Shown: positions 7,997 to 17,900 of the stretch, piece after piece
Layout of the letters: each line of letters starts with the position of its first letter
Numbering within the stretch: position 1 is the first letter of the stretch
From: Marinicella gelatinilytica
GTDB lineage: Bacteria > Pseudomonadota > Gammaproteobacteria > Xanthomonadales > Marinicellaceae
Length of the DNA: 64,000 bases
Assembly: GCF_026410405.1 (NCBI RefSeq)
Contig: NZ_JAPMLN010000003.1
Coordinates: 62,001 to 126,000, forward strand
Direction of reading: 5' to 3'
Translations under genes and position numbers: made by a program
Notes under the pieces: model-generated
Seen by the model: only the letters and a program-made list of their open reading frames with translations
Told to the model about the DNA's origin: nothing
Database searches by the model: none

Positions 7997-10468
7997 ATGA
8001 AAAAAATAGTTTTACTTTTGTTAATACTGGTAACTGCCGGCGCTTCTGCGTTTGAGCCATTTGTAATTGACGACATCCGAATTATTGGGGCTGATCGAAT
8101 TTCTCAAGGCACCATATTCTCGCATTTACCCATGGAGCGAGGTGATGAGATTGATGCACAAATGGTCAGAAATGGTATTCAACGGCTATTTGCCACCGGC
8201 TATTTTAATGACATTAAAATGACTAAAGACGGACGGGTTCTTATTATTACAGTAGAAGAACGTCCAGCCATTGCCACCATAAGCATTACCGGTAATAAAA
8301 GTATTAAAACCGAGGAGTTATTAGCCGGTCTGGAAAATATCGGTTTATCTGAAGGTGAAGTGTTTAATGAATTAGAACTGGAGCGGGTAAAAAGTGAACT
8401 GGTTCAACAGTTTTTTTCACGGGGCAAATACAACGTTAAAGTTGATACCAGTCACAGAGAATTGGACCGTAATCGGGTCATGGTGACAATTACCATTGAT
8501 GAAGGGAAGTCAGCCAAGATCCAGCACATTAAAATTGTTGGCAACACCGTTTTTAGTGATGAAGAGCTGATTGATACTTTTGAGTCAGATACAACCAATT
8601 GGTTATCGTGGTATTCTCAGGATAACCAATATTCCAAAGAGAAACTCAATGGTGATTTGGAAAAGCTCAAGTCGTATTACATGGACCGTGGCTATGTCAA
8701 CACTGACATAGAGTCAGTTCAAGTCACCATCAGTCCTAATAAAAAAGAAATATACATCACCATCAACATTCAAGAAGGTGATCAGTATTTATTTGGTGAA
8801 CAAAAATTAACTGGTGAATTAATTTATGATAAAGAGGTTATGGAAAATTACCTGTTTACCAAAGAAGGTAATACCTTTGCCCAAAACTTAATTGAAATTA
8901 CGGTTAATAATTTTAAAGGCCTGTTATCTAACCGCGGTTATGCATTTGCTGAAGTGGAGCCGGTGACACAAATTAATGAAGATGATAAAACTGTGGATTT
9001 AACGTATTACGTTAAACCGGGTAAACGGGTGTATGTTAGACGGATTAATTTTATCGGAAATACCAAAACCAAAGATGAAGTGTTGCGTCGCGAGATGCGT
9101 CAGTTTGAAGGGGCTTGGTTCTCACAGGCATTGGTCGACCGTTCTAAATTAAGATTACAGCAAAAGCCCTATATTGAAGAAATTGAAATAGAAACGCCGC
9201 AAGTCCCGGGTAGTGAAGACCAAGTTGACGTCAATGTCAAAGTTAAAGAAAGAAACTCAGGACAATTCCAGTTTGGTTTAGGTTATTCACAAGTCAGTGG
9301 TCTAAACTTATCGGGTAGTGTGTCACTGGCTAATTTTTTAGGTAGTGGTAATTCAGTATCGGTGGCAGTTAATACCAGTGACTATTACAATCGCATTAAC
9401 CTGTACTATGAAAATCCCTATTTTACCGACGATGGTATTTCATTGGGTTATAGTTTGAATTTTACTGACATTGACCAGGGAGAAGCCAATATTGCCCAAT
9501 ATAATTCATCTAATGGTAGTTTAGGCGTAAATATGTCTTTCCCGTTAACCGAATACGATCGTTTATATACATCATTTGCCTATGAGCGGGTGTCACTACG
9601 CGCGACACAAGGCAGAACTGCGGATGCCATTGTTGATGAGTTGTTGGATTTAGGTGGTTATGCCTATTTCTGTCTGCCTTCAGTGCGGCCGGATGACGAT
9701 GATGATTTACTGCCTTTGACGAATCAATGTTTTGCTGACGGTGTCATTCCGCCGGCCACCGGTGCGGATGGGGAAACCATTCTCAGCCCTTATCAGTATC
9801 GGCGTGCGTTTACTTTATATAAAACCACTGCCAGATGGGCGCGCGATAGCCGTAACCGTTTTTTCAACCCAACCCGTGGTGCCTATCACTCCATCGGTTT
9901 TGAAGCCAGTTTACCCAACAGTACTGCTGAGTTTTATAAAATTAATCTCAAAGAAAATATTTTATTCCCTTTAACTAAAAACCTAACATTATCACTGCGT
10001 GGTGAAATTGGCTATGGCGAAGGTTACGGTGATACCAACAGCTTGCCTTTCTTTGAACATTTCTTTGCCGGGGGTGTGAATTCGGTTCGGGGTTATGATG
10101 ATAATACCTTAGGACCTAAATCATTGGTTGCTGAAATTCCCGGGACCTACGATCATTTACCATTGACATCACGTCCTGGAGATCCGGTCGGTGGTCAGTT
10201 TAAAGTGATTGGTTCTGCTGAAGTGATATTCCCAACGCCTTTTGCAAAAGATTCAAATGCAGCCCGGCTGGCATGGTTTATCGATGCCGGTAATGTGTTT
10301 GATAGTTACGATGATTTTGAGGCCAGAGAATTGCGATTATCTACTGGGGTTGCTTTAAAATGGCAAGCACCCGTTGGTCCGATTGTGATTAGTTATGCGT
10401 ATCCGTTTAATTCGGATAAATATGACCGTAAGGAACGATTACAATTCACCTTTGGTAATACTTTCTAA
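7997..10468 (+). CDS. bamA: Outer membrane protein assembly factor BamA
   Basis: 823 residues: cleaved signal peptide (MKKIVLLLLILVTAGASAF), five POTRA domains (about 20-420, first FVIDDIRIIGADRIS), then a 16-strand Omp85 beta-barrel. The barrel has the conserved VRGYD loop-6 motif (FFAGGVNSVRGYDDN) and ends in the aromatic residue of the signature LQFTFGNTF. BamA folds and inserts outer-membrane proteins. The barrel has an enlarged extracellular loop around residues 550-600 with two cysteines and a run of five Asp. The family length is about 800. It is followed after 3 bases by skp, its periplasmic helper. Confidence 0.97.
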   Translation: MKKIVLLLLILVTAGASAFEPFVIDDIRIIGADRISQGTIFSHLPMERGDEIDAQMVRNGIQRLFATGYFNDIKMTKDGRVLIITVEERPAIATISITGNKSIKTEELLAGLENIGLSEGEVFNELELERVKSELVQQFFSRGKYNVKVDTSHRELDRNRVMVTITIDEGKSAKIQHIKIVGNTVFSDEELIDTFESDTTNWLSWYSQDNQYSKEKLNGDLEKLKSYYMDRGYVNTDIESVQVTISPNKKEIYITINIQEGDQYLFGEQKLTGELIYDKEVMENYLFTKEGNTFAQNLIEITVNNFKGLLSNRGYAFAEVEPVTQINEDDKTVDLTYYVKPGKRVYVRRINFIGNTKTKDEVLRREMRQFEGAWFSQALVDRSKLRLQQKPYIEEIEIETPQVPGSEDQVDVNVKVKERNSGQFQFGLGYSQVSGLNLSGSVSLANFLGSGNSVSVAVNTSDYYNRINLYYENPYFTDDGISLGYSLNFTDIDQGEANIAQYNSSNGSLGVNMSFPLTEYDRLYTSFAYERVSLRATQGRTADAIVDELLDLGGYAYFCLPSVRPDDDDDLLPLTNQCFADGVIPPATGADGETILSPYQYRRAFTLYKTTARWARDSRNRFFNPTRGAYHSIGFEASLPNSTAEFYKINLKENILFPLTKNLTLSLRGEIGYGEGYGDTNSLPFFEHFFAGGVNSVRGYDDNTLGPKSLVAEIPGTYDHLPLTSRPGDPVGGQFKVIGSAEVIFPTPFAKDSNAARLAWFIDAGNVFDSYDDFEARELRLSTGVALKWQAPVGPIVISYAYPFNSDKYDRKERLQFTFGNTF

Positions 10469-10471
10469 GCA

Positions 10472-10996
10472 ATGCAAAAGGTGAGCTCACAACTTATTCT
10501 GTTTATGTGCATAATGTTGCTTCAGTCAGGTGCCCGAGCCGCTGATAAAATCGGCTATGTAGACATGAATATTTTGATTAATAACTCACCGCAAATTCTG
10601 GCTGCTAACCAAACACTCACTCGAGAATTTGAAGAACAGAATAATGAAATATCTCAGCAGGAAGCTGATTTGCAGGTTATGGAAGACAGCATCCGTCAAG
10701 AGGGTAATTTTATGACACCCGATGAGCTCGCCAAATTACAGGAACGGGCACGGATTTTAGAGCGTCAAGTACGGCGTGCCAAAGAAGATTTGAAAGACGC
10801 CATCACCATTCGAAATTCACAGCTGGTGGATGAAGTACAAAATGAAATTAAACGTGTGGTATCAGAATATGCCAAAACCAACGGTTATGATGTGATATTG
10901 ATTAATGCCATTTTGTATGCCAACGAACGCATTGATATTACGGATGAAATTCTGTCGCAATTGCGAGAAGAATACAATACAGCCACCAGTCAATAG
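10472..10996 (+). CDS. skp: Periplasmic chaperone Skp/OmpH
   Basis: 174 residues with a signal peptide (MQKVSSQLILFMCIMLLQSG, likely cut after ARA) followed by KIGYVDMN, the start of the mature OmpH domain. Residues ~45-120 are a long charged alpha-helical segment (QEADLQVMEDSI, ERARILERQVRRAKEDL) forming the tentacle-like coiled coil. The C-terminal YDVILINAILYAN-DIT is the family end. Skp holds unfolded outer-membrane proteins in the periplasm for BamA. The spacing to bamA is 3 bases and to lpxD 8 bases. Confidence 0.93.
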   Translation: MQKVSSQLILFMCIMLLQSGARAADKIGYVDMNILINNSPQILAANQTLTREFEEQNNEISQQEADLQVMEDSIRQEGNFMTPDELAKLQERARILERQVRRAKEDLKDAITIRNSQLVDEVQNEIKRVVSEYAKTNGYDVILINAILYANERIDITDEILSQLREEYNTATSQ

Positions 10997-11004
10997 ATAA
11001 GCGT

Positions 11005-12018
11005 ATGACCACTTTGTCACAACTGGCGTCTCATTTTGGTTTACAGTATGAAGGTGATGGTGATGTTGAAATAACCCATGTAGGTACCTTATCAAGCGCT
11101 GCAACCGGCGCTATCAGCTTTCTCAGTAATTCCACTTATATTAAAGACCTTGCCAGCACCGCGGCATCTGCGGTGATTATGTCTTCAGATTTGGCCTCAC
11201 AGTATTCGGGCAATAAATTAATCAGTGATCAGCCTTATGTCACTTTTGCCCGGGTGGCATCATTTTTCGCACCCAGGCAACCAGTACAATCGGGTATTCA
11301 TCCCAAAACAGACATTGATGCCACTGCTGAAGTGGCAGACAATGTGGGTATTGGCGCTTATTCAGTGATTGGTGCCAATGTCAAGATAGCTGCCGATTGC
11401 CGTATTGCTGATCGTGTTAGTATTGGCTCAAATTGTATCATCGAGTCAGGGTGTGAGATTAAATCTGGCGTCATAATTGAACATAACTGTCATATTGGCA
11501 AGAATGTGATCATTCATCCCGGTGCCATTATTGGTGCTGATGGTTTTGGTTTGGCTCGGGCCTCTGATGGTTGGCTTAAAATACCACAAACAGGGCGAGT
11601 TATTATTGGTAATGGTTGTAGCATTGGTGCCAACACCACCATTGACCGAGGTGCCATTGATGACACAATTTTAGGGGATGACGTGCACTTGGATAATCAG
11701 ATTCAAATCGGCCATAATGTCCAGATTGGTGCGCACACGGTGATTGCCGGATGTGCAGCCGTGGCGGGTTCTGCAAAGATTGGTGCCAATTGTTTGATTG
11801 GTGGTGGTGCCGGTGTGGTTGGTCATATAACAGTTTGTGATGCGGTGACAATTCAAGCCATGGCATTGGTCACCGGGCACATTAAAAAACCCGGTGTTTA
11901 TGGCTCGGTGGCACCGTTACAAGAAAATGCACAATGGCGCAAAACAGCTGTCAGGATAAAGCAATTGGATGACCTGGCAAAGCGGCTTAAAAAATTAGAG
12001 AGAAAAATAGATGACTGA
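11005..12018 (+). CDS. lpxD: UDP-3-O-acylglucosamine N-acyltransferase
   Basis: 337 residues. An N-terminal uridine-binding domain (about 1-100) is followed by a left-handed beta-helix of hexapeptide repeats (about 100-300) and a C-terminal helix. The third step of lipid A synthesis adds a hydroxyacyl chain to the glucosamine nitrogen. The motifs GADGFGLA and IGHNVQIGAHTVIAG are conserved; the His in IGHNVQIG corresponds to the family's catalytic His. The length matches E. coli (341). It overlaps fabZ by 8 bases. Confidence 0.96.
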   Translation: MTTLSQLASHFGLQYEGDGDVEITHVGTLSSAATGAISFLSNSTYIKDLASTAASAVIMSSDLASQYSGNKLISDQPYVTFARVASFFAPRQPVQSGIHPKTDIDATAEVADNVGIGAYSVIGANVKIAADCRIADRVSIGSNCIIESGCEIKSGVIIEHNCHIGKNVIIHPGAIIGADGFGLARASDGWLKIPQTGRVIIGNGCSIGANTTIDRGAIDDTILGDDVHLDNQIQIGHNVQIGAHTVIAGCAAVAGSAKIGANCLIGGGAGVVGHITVCDAVTIQAMALVTGHIKKPGVYGSVAPLQENAQWRKTAVRIKQLDDLAKRLKKLERKIDD

Positions 12019-12469
12019 ACAAAGAACTCCAAACACCATAAATGTTGAGCAAATAATGGACTTAATACCCCACCGTTATCCTTTTTTGTTGGTGGATCGG
12101 GTATTGGATTATGAGGCCGGTGAATGGATTAAAGCCATAAAAAATATCAGCTTTAACGAGCCACAATTTAACGGTCATTTTCCCGGTCATCCGGTGATGC
12201 CAGGTGTTATGGTGATTGAAGCCATGGCTCAAGCCTCCGGTGTGCTAACCCAATTAAGTCGCTCCGGACGTAGCGATGATGCCTTGTTTTACTTGGTGAA
12301 AGTGGACAATGCAAAATTCACCCAAATAGTTGTGCCCGGTGATACCTTGGTATTTGAGTGCCACATTAAAAAGGTTATTAAAAATATGACACTTTATCAT
12401 TGCAAAGCCACGGTTGAAGGTCGTTTGGTGGCCAAAGCAGATTTGTTATGTGCTGAGAAATCAAAATGA
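12011..12469 (+). CDS. fabZ: 3-hydroxyacyl-[ACP] dehydratase
   Basis: 152 residues with a hot-dog fold. The motif IPHRYPFLLVDRV is at 19-31 and the active-site helix HFPGHPVMPGVMVIEAMAQ holds catalytic His56 and Glu70. It dehydrates beta-hydroxyacyl-ACP in fatty acid elongation and competes with LpxA/LpxD for hydroxyacyl-ACP, which explains its position between them. The start overlaps lpxD and the stop overlaps lpxA by 4 bases (ATGA). Confidence 0.97.
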   Translation: MTEQRTPNTINVEQIMDLIPHRYPFLLVDRVLDYEAGEWIKAIKNISFNEPQFNGHFPGHPVMPGVMVIEAMAQASGVLTQLSRSGRSDDALFYLVKVDNAKFTQIVVPGDTLVFECHIKKVIKNMTLYHCKATVEGRLVAKADLLCAEKSK

Positions 12470-13236
12470 TTCATGAAACTGCCATCATCGATGACAGCGC
12501 TGACATTGCCGATGATGTTAAAATCGGCCCTTATTGTATTGTGGCTGAAGATGTCAAAATTGCATCCGGTTGTGAACTCAAATCTCACGTCGTCATCGGC
12601 CCACATACTGAGTTGGGTGAACATAATGTGGTTTATCCATTTGCTTGTTTGGGCGAAGCGCCACAGGATAAAAAATTTAACAAAGAGCAAACCCGTTTAA
12701 GCATTGGTCATAACAACACCATCCGAGAGTATGTCACCATTAATCGTGGTACCACCGATGACCGTTTAGTGACTGAAGTGGGTGATAATAATTGGATTAT
12801 GGCGTATGTTCACATTGCCCATGATTGTGTGGTGGGAAATCACACCATTATGGCAAACGGCAGTACGCTAGCCGGTCACGTACATATTGGTGATTATGTT
12901 ATTTTAGGTGGTTTTACTAAAATTCATCAGTTTTGTCGGGTGGGTGACCATGCGTTTACCGCCATGGATACTGCTTTTCAGAAAGATGTGCCGCCTTTTG
13001 TTATGGCCCATGGCAGCCCGGCAAAGCCCCGAGCCATAAATTTTGAAGGTTTAAAACGACGTGATTTTACAAAACAACGCATTCGAGACATAAAACAAGC
13101 TTATAAATTTTTGTATCAGTCTGATTTAGGCCTATCTGATGCCTTGGCTGCCATGGCTGACTTAATGGCAAGGTCTGAGGATGTGAAATTGATGTACGAC
13201 TTTATCAAAGCCTCGCAGCGCAGTATTATTCGCTGA
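12466..13236 (+). CDS. lpxA: UDP-N-acetylglucosamine O-acyltransferase
   Basis: 256 residues, first enzyme of lipid A synthesis. Hexapeptide repeats form a beta-helix over residues ~1-185 (IDDSADIADDVKIGPY...), followed by a C-terminal helical domain. HIAHDC contains the catalytic His119 (E. coli His125). Other conserved blocks are YPFACLGEAPQDKK, REYVTINRGT and GGFTKIHQF. The length is close to E. coli (262). It overlaps fabZ and touches lpxB at one base (TGATG). Confidence 0.97.
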   Translation: MIHETAIIDDSADIADDVKIGPYCIVAEDVKIASGCELKSHVVIGPHTELGEHNVVYPFACLGEAPQDKKFNKEQTRLSIGHNNTIREYVTINRGTTDDRLVTEVGDNNWIMAYVHIAHDCVVGNHTIMANGSTLAGHVHIGDYVILGGFTKIHQFCRVGDHAFTAMDTAFQKDVPPFVMAHGSPAKPRAINFEGLKRRDFTKQRIRDIKQAYKFLYQSDLGLSDALAAMADLMARSEDVKLMYDFIKASQRSIIR

Positions 13237-14375
13237 TGTCAAAAAAGAGTAAGACAATTGCGGTGGTGGCCGGTGAAGCTTCCGGCGAGTTACTGGCTGT
13301 GGATTTAATCAAACAGTTGAAGCTATTACAGCCGGAGATTCGTATCTTAGTGGTTGGTGGTGCAAAGCTGTCAGCCCTGGATGTTGAACTCATTGCCGAT
13401 AATGAAATTTTTCAGGTCATGGGCTTGGTGGAAATAGTGGCTGATTTACCGGCCTTATTAAAAGCCAAAAATCAGCTGGTTAAAACCTTATTAGACAGAC
13501 AGGTTGATTTATATATTGGCGTAGATGCACCAGAACTAAATTTTGCCATCGCCAAAAAACTACACAAACAACAGGTACCTGTGATGCACTATGTCAGCCC
13601 ATCGGTCTGGGCTTGGCGGCCGAAAAGGGTTTATAAAATGGCCCGTTATATTGATTATTTATTGACTTTATTTCCGTTCGAACCGGCTTTATATGCTGAC
13701 ACCACGATAAAGACCTTTTTTGTTGGCCATCCGATGGCGCAACAAATTCCAATTGAAGTGAATAAATCACAACAAAAAGCAATCATTGGCTTGGAACCAG
13801 AATGCTTCACACTAGCCCTGTTGCCCGGTAGTCGTAGCCGTGAGATAAACACATTAATGCCTCTGTTTGCAGCAGCGGCAAACCAATTAGCCAACTCTGA
13901 CTGGCAATTGATTAGCAGTGCTGTGAGTCCTGAAAAGCAGAAAACAGCGAATCAAATCGCCAAGCAGTATGGTCTTAAAATTCACTGGTTTGATGACAGT
14001 CAAGCCGTATTAAAAGCTGCCGATTTTGCCATTGTCGGTTCAGGAACTGTGGCCTTGGAGGCCATGTTGTGTAAAACACCGATGGTGGTGGCCTATAAAA
14101 TTGCCGCGATGAGTTACGGTATTGTGCGATTATTTAAACTGATGAAATTGCCCTATTATTCTTTGCCTAATGTTTTGCATGGTGATTTTTTAGTGCCCGA
14201 AGTGATGCAAAATGATTTAACTGTGCCGCAATTGGTACTGACCACACAACAAAGCCTACAAAGTAACAGACGACTTTCGGTGGTGGCTGAATTTACCCGA
14301 TTACATCGTCAATTGTTACCACCCGAAAATCAGCAGGCAGGGCAGATTGTCTCAGATATAATGGAGGCGTTATGA
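13236..14375 (+). CDS. lpxB: Lipid A disaccharide synthase
   Basis: 379 residues, GT19 family. It joins UDP-diacylglucosamine with lipid X to form the lipid A disaccharide at the inner membrane. Conserved segments: VAGEASGELLAVDL at the N-terminus, GVDAPELNF, HYVSPSVWAWRPKR, FVGHPM, LLPGSRSREI, GSGTVALEAML and the C-terminal YYSLPNVL. The E. coli protein has 382 residues. The start is at the last base of the lpxA stop, and it overlaps rnhB by 4 bases, so the whole lpxD-dnaE block is a tight operon. Confidence 0.97.
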   Translation: MSKKSKTIAVVAGEASGELLAVDLIKQLKLLQPEIRILVVGGAKLSALDVELIADNEIFQVMGLVEIVADLPALLKAKNQLVKTLLDRQVDLYIGVDAPELNFAIAKKLHKQQVPVMHYVSPSVWAWRPKRVYKMARYIDYLLTLFPFEPALYADTTIKTFFVGHPMAQQIPIEVNKSQQKAIIGLEPECFTLALLPGSRSREINTLMPLFAAAANQLANSDWQLISSAVSPEKQKTANQIAKQYGLKIHWFDDSQAVLKAADFAIVGSGTVALEAMLCKTPMVVAYKIAAMSYGIVRLFKLMKLPYYSLPNVLHGDFLVPEVMQNDLTVPQLVLTTQQSLQSNRRLSVVAEFTRLHRQLLPPENQQAGQIVSDIMEAL

Positions 14376-14938
14376 TCGCTGGTGTTGATGAAGCCGGACG
14401 TGGCCCGTTAGCCGGACCGGTGACTGTGGCTGCGGTCATTTTAAAAACCATACCAGACGGCTTAAATGATTCTAAAAAACTCAGTGAAAAAAAACGTACG
14501 GCATTATTACCATTGATTAAATCTATGTCAGTGGCTTGGAGTGTGGTGCATGTTTCGCCTGAAGAGATTGATGACATGAATATTTTGCAAGCGACTCTAT
14601 GGGGAATGCAACAGGCAGTGCAGCAATTAGAAGTTCAACCAATTGAAGTTCTGGTGGATGGTAATCAAGTGCCTAAGATGACACTGCCATGTCGTGCACT
14701 GGTGGGCGGGGATGGTCTAGAGGCCTGTATTTCTGCAGCCTCTATAATTGCTAAATGTCATCGAGACAGTTTAATGCTGGAAGCACATCAGAAATTTCCT
14801 GAGTATGGTTTTAATCAACACAAAGGTTACCCAACGAAAGCACATATGGAGGCGTTAAGCAAATGGGGGCCATGTGCCATCCACAGACGTAGTTTTGCGC
14901 CGGTTCGTGCAGCTGAACAACAAGGTTTATTTGTATGA
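14372..14938 (+). CDS. rnhB: Ribonuclease HII
   Basis: 188 residues. The N-terminal GVDEAGRGPLAGPV carries the first catalytic Asp-Glu pair, and SKKLSEKKR and SIIAKCHRD are later family blocks. GYPTKAHMEAL...HRRSFAPV closes the protein. RNase HII cuts the RNA strand of RNA-DNA hybrids and removes misincorporated ribonucleotides. lpxB-rnhB-dnaE is the E. coli gene order. ATGA overlaps join it to lpxB upstream and to dnaE downstream. Confidence 0.97.
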   Translation: MIAGVDEAGRGPLAGPVTVAAVILKTIPDGLNDSKKLSEKKRTALLPLIKSMSVAWSVVHVSPEEIDDMNILQATLWGMQQAVQQLEVQPIEVLVDGNQVPKMTLPCRALVGGDGLEACISAASIIAKCHRDSLMLEAHQKFPEYGFNQHKGYPTKAHMEALSKWGPCAIHRRSFAPVRAAEQQGLFV

Positions 14939-17900
14939 CAGCAAAGCAATTTGTTCATTTGAATGTACACAGTGAATACGCGATAACGGACTCAACCATT
15001 CGTATAGCACAGTTGGTAAAAACAGTGCGGGATATGGGAATGCCTGCGGTGGCTTTGACTGATACCAATAATCTATTTGCTGCCTTAAAATTCTACAATG
15101 CCGCTAAGTCAGCAGGTATTAAGCCAATTTTCGGAGCCGATATCAGTGTCCATAATCCGGCGCTTGAGATTGGCACTTTTGAAATGACATTGTTATGCCA
15201 AAATCGCACAGGTTACCTTAATTTAAGTCGAATTATTTCCCAATCACAGCGACAAAGTGATGATCGCGGGCAAGTGTACGTGGAAAAATCATTTTTATTG
15301 GCGCACAGTGAAGGTTTATTGCTATTGGCCGACTCCATGGTCAGTGATTTTGGGCGTTTAATTCAACAGCGCCAATTAGAAGCGGCATTGCAGGCCATGC
15401 TTGATTGGAAAGCGGTTTTTGGTGATCGGTTTTATGTGGCTTTGGCGGCCATTAAACGGGCCGGGGAACAAGCCTGTCACGATGCGTCTTTGTATATGGC
15501 GGCTAATCAGGATATTCCTCTGGTGGCTACTGGTCGCTGTCGCTTCTTACAAGCGGATGATTTTGAAGCCCATGAAGCACGGGTATGTATCAACAGCGGC
15601 CACATTGTGGCTGACAATAATCGTCCTCACGATTACACCGAACAGCAATATTTGAAATCACCGGATGAAATGGCTGATTTATTCAGCGATTATCCAAGTT
15701 TATTGTCAAACACCTACCACATTGCACAACGCTGTAGTTTTGATTTTGATACCAAAGATTATTATTTACCAGATTTTCCGGTTCCTGAAGGCGAAACCAT
15801 TGACAGTTATTTTGCCAATTTGTGTCGATCCAACTTAACGGCCTTTCTGCAATCGGATGTGCGTGATCAAGATTACAGTGATGAAGATTATAAAGCACGC
15901 TTAGAACTAGAAATTAAAGTCATTTTGGATATGGGTTTTCCGGGGTATTTTTTGATTGTATCGGATTTTATACGCTGGTCAAAAGATAACAAAATTCCTG
16001 TGGGTCCCGGGCGAGGTTCCGGTGCTGGCTCATTGGTGGCTTATATGCTTAAGATTACCGCCTTAGATCCACTGACTTATGAGCTGCTGTTTGAACGGTT
16101 TTTAAACCCCGAACGGATCTCCATGCCCGACTTTGACGTGGATTTTTGTATGGATCGTCGCGATGAGGTGATAGCCTACGTGGCGGATAAATATGGCAAG
16201 GAAAAAGTCAGTCAGATCATTACTTTTGGTGCCATGAATGCCAAAGCGGTGGTGCGTGATGCCGGTCGGGTACTGGGTTATCCGTATCCGGTAACCGATG
16301 GCATTGCCAAACTGATCCCCAATGATTTGGGCATGACCCTGAAAAAAGCCATGAAAGCGGCACCGGACTTGTTGGCACTCTATGAAGACGATGATGAAGC
16401 CAAAGAAATCATCGATTTGTCGTATAAATTAGAAGGTTTAAAACGTAACGTTGGTAAACACGCTGGTGGGGTGGTGATTGCGCCCAGTGCCATCAGTGAT
16501 TTTTGCCCCATCTATATTGAGCAACAATCGCAAAGTGTGGTCTGTCAATTTGATAAAGATGATGTGGAAAGCATCGGTTTGGTTAAGTTTGACTTTTTAG
16601 GGTTACGGACATTAACCATTATTGATTGGGCGGTACAAGCCATAGCTGCGGATACCGGCAAACAATTGGACATTGAAAAACTACCCTTAGATGACGCCAA
16701 AACTTTTCAACTCATGCGTACCGGTAACACCACCTCGGTGTTTCAGTTGGAATCACCGGGTATGCAGTCACTGATTGGGCGCTTAAAACCGGACAGTTTT
16801 GAGGACATTATTGCTTTGGTGGCTTTGTATCGACCAGGTCCTTTGGACTCAGGCATGGTGGATACCTTTGTGAAATGTAAACATGGGCTTGAGAAACCCA
16901 ACTACATGCATGATGATTTAACTGAAATTCTTGAGCCCACTTATGGCGTTATTTTATACCAAGAGCAGGTGATGCAAATTGCCCAAGTTTTGGCTAACTT
17001 CACTTTAGGTGGCGCTGATATTCTTAGAAAAGCCATGGGTAAAAAAATCCATGAGGTCATGGAACAGCAAAAACAGGTATTTATTGATGGTGCCGTTGAG
17101 CGGGGAGTTGATGGGGCATTGGCGGCACATATTTTCTCGCAAATAGAAACCTTTGCGGGATATGGTTTTAACAAATCTCATTCAGCCGCTTACGCACTGG
17201 TGGCTTATCAAACTGCTTATTTAAAAGCCCATTATCCGGTGCACTTTATGGCTGCGGTGCTGTCAGCTGACCTAAATAATACCGATAAAATTGTCAAGCA
17301 GTTATACGACATTAGATCCTTGGGAATCTGTCTTAATCAGCCTGATGTTAATAAATCTTTTTATCGTTTCAAAGCCATCAAAGGTGCAATTCAATATGGT
17401 TTGGGTGCCATAAAAGGTGTTGGTGAAGGTGCCATTGAAGACATTGTCCATGCCAGAGAACAGGGTGGGCCTTTCAAATCCTTTAGTGATTTATGTGGCC
17501 GTGTGAGTCTTAACAAAGTAAATAAACGCAGTTTAGAAGCCTTGATTAAAGCCGGTGCGTTCGATAGTCTACATGACAATCGCAGCCAACTCTTAGATGG
17601 CATGGAGCAGGTGGTTAAAGCTTCAGAGCAACAGAATAAAGACAAACAGTCGGGGCAATTTGATCTCTTTGGCGGTAGCCAAGACAACAGTACCTATGCG
17701 GATATCCAATTGCCGCCGGCTAAGAAAGAATTAAAGTTAGACCGCTTATTGGCAGAAAAGTCGGTGTTGGGTTTGTTTTTAAGTGGTCACCCGATTGATG
17801 TTGCATGGGAATGTTTACAACATGTGCTGAGTTTTCCTTTAGGTCATTTTCATCAGATGAAAATAAACAGCGAGCAACCCAGAGAGTTTCGGGTGCTTGG

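Noticed and set aside
7798-8076. 92-codon minus-strand frame across the rseP-bamA junction
   Set aside because: Overlaps the ends of two firmly identified genes in antisense; no RBS or motif.
9732-9974. 80-codon plus-strand frame inside bamA
   Set aside because: Alternative frame of the BamA barrel; the main frame is continuous and conserved.
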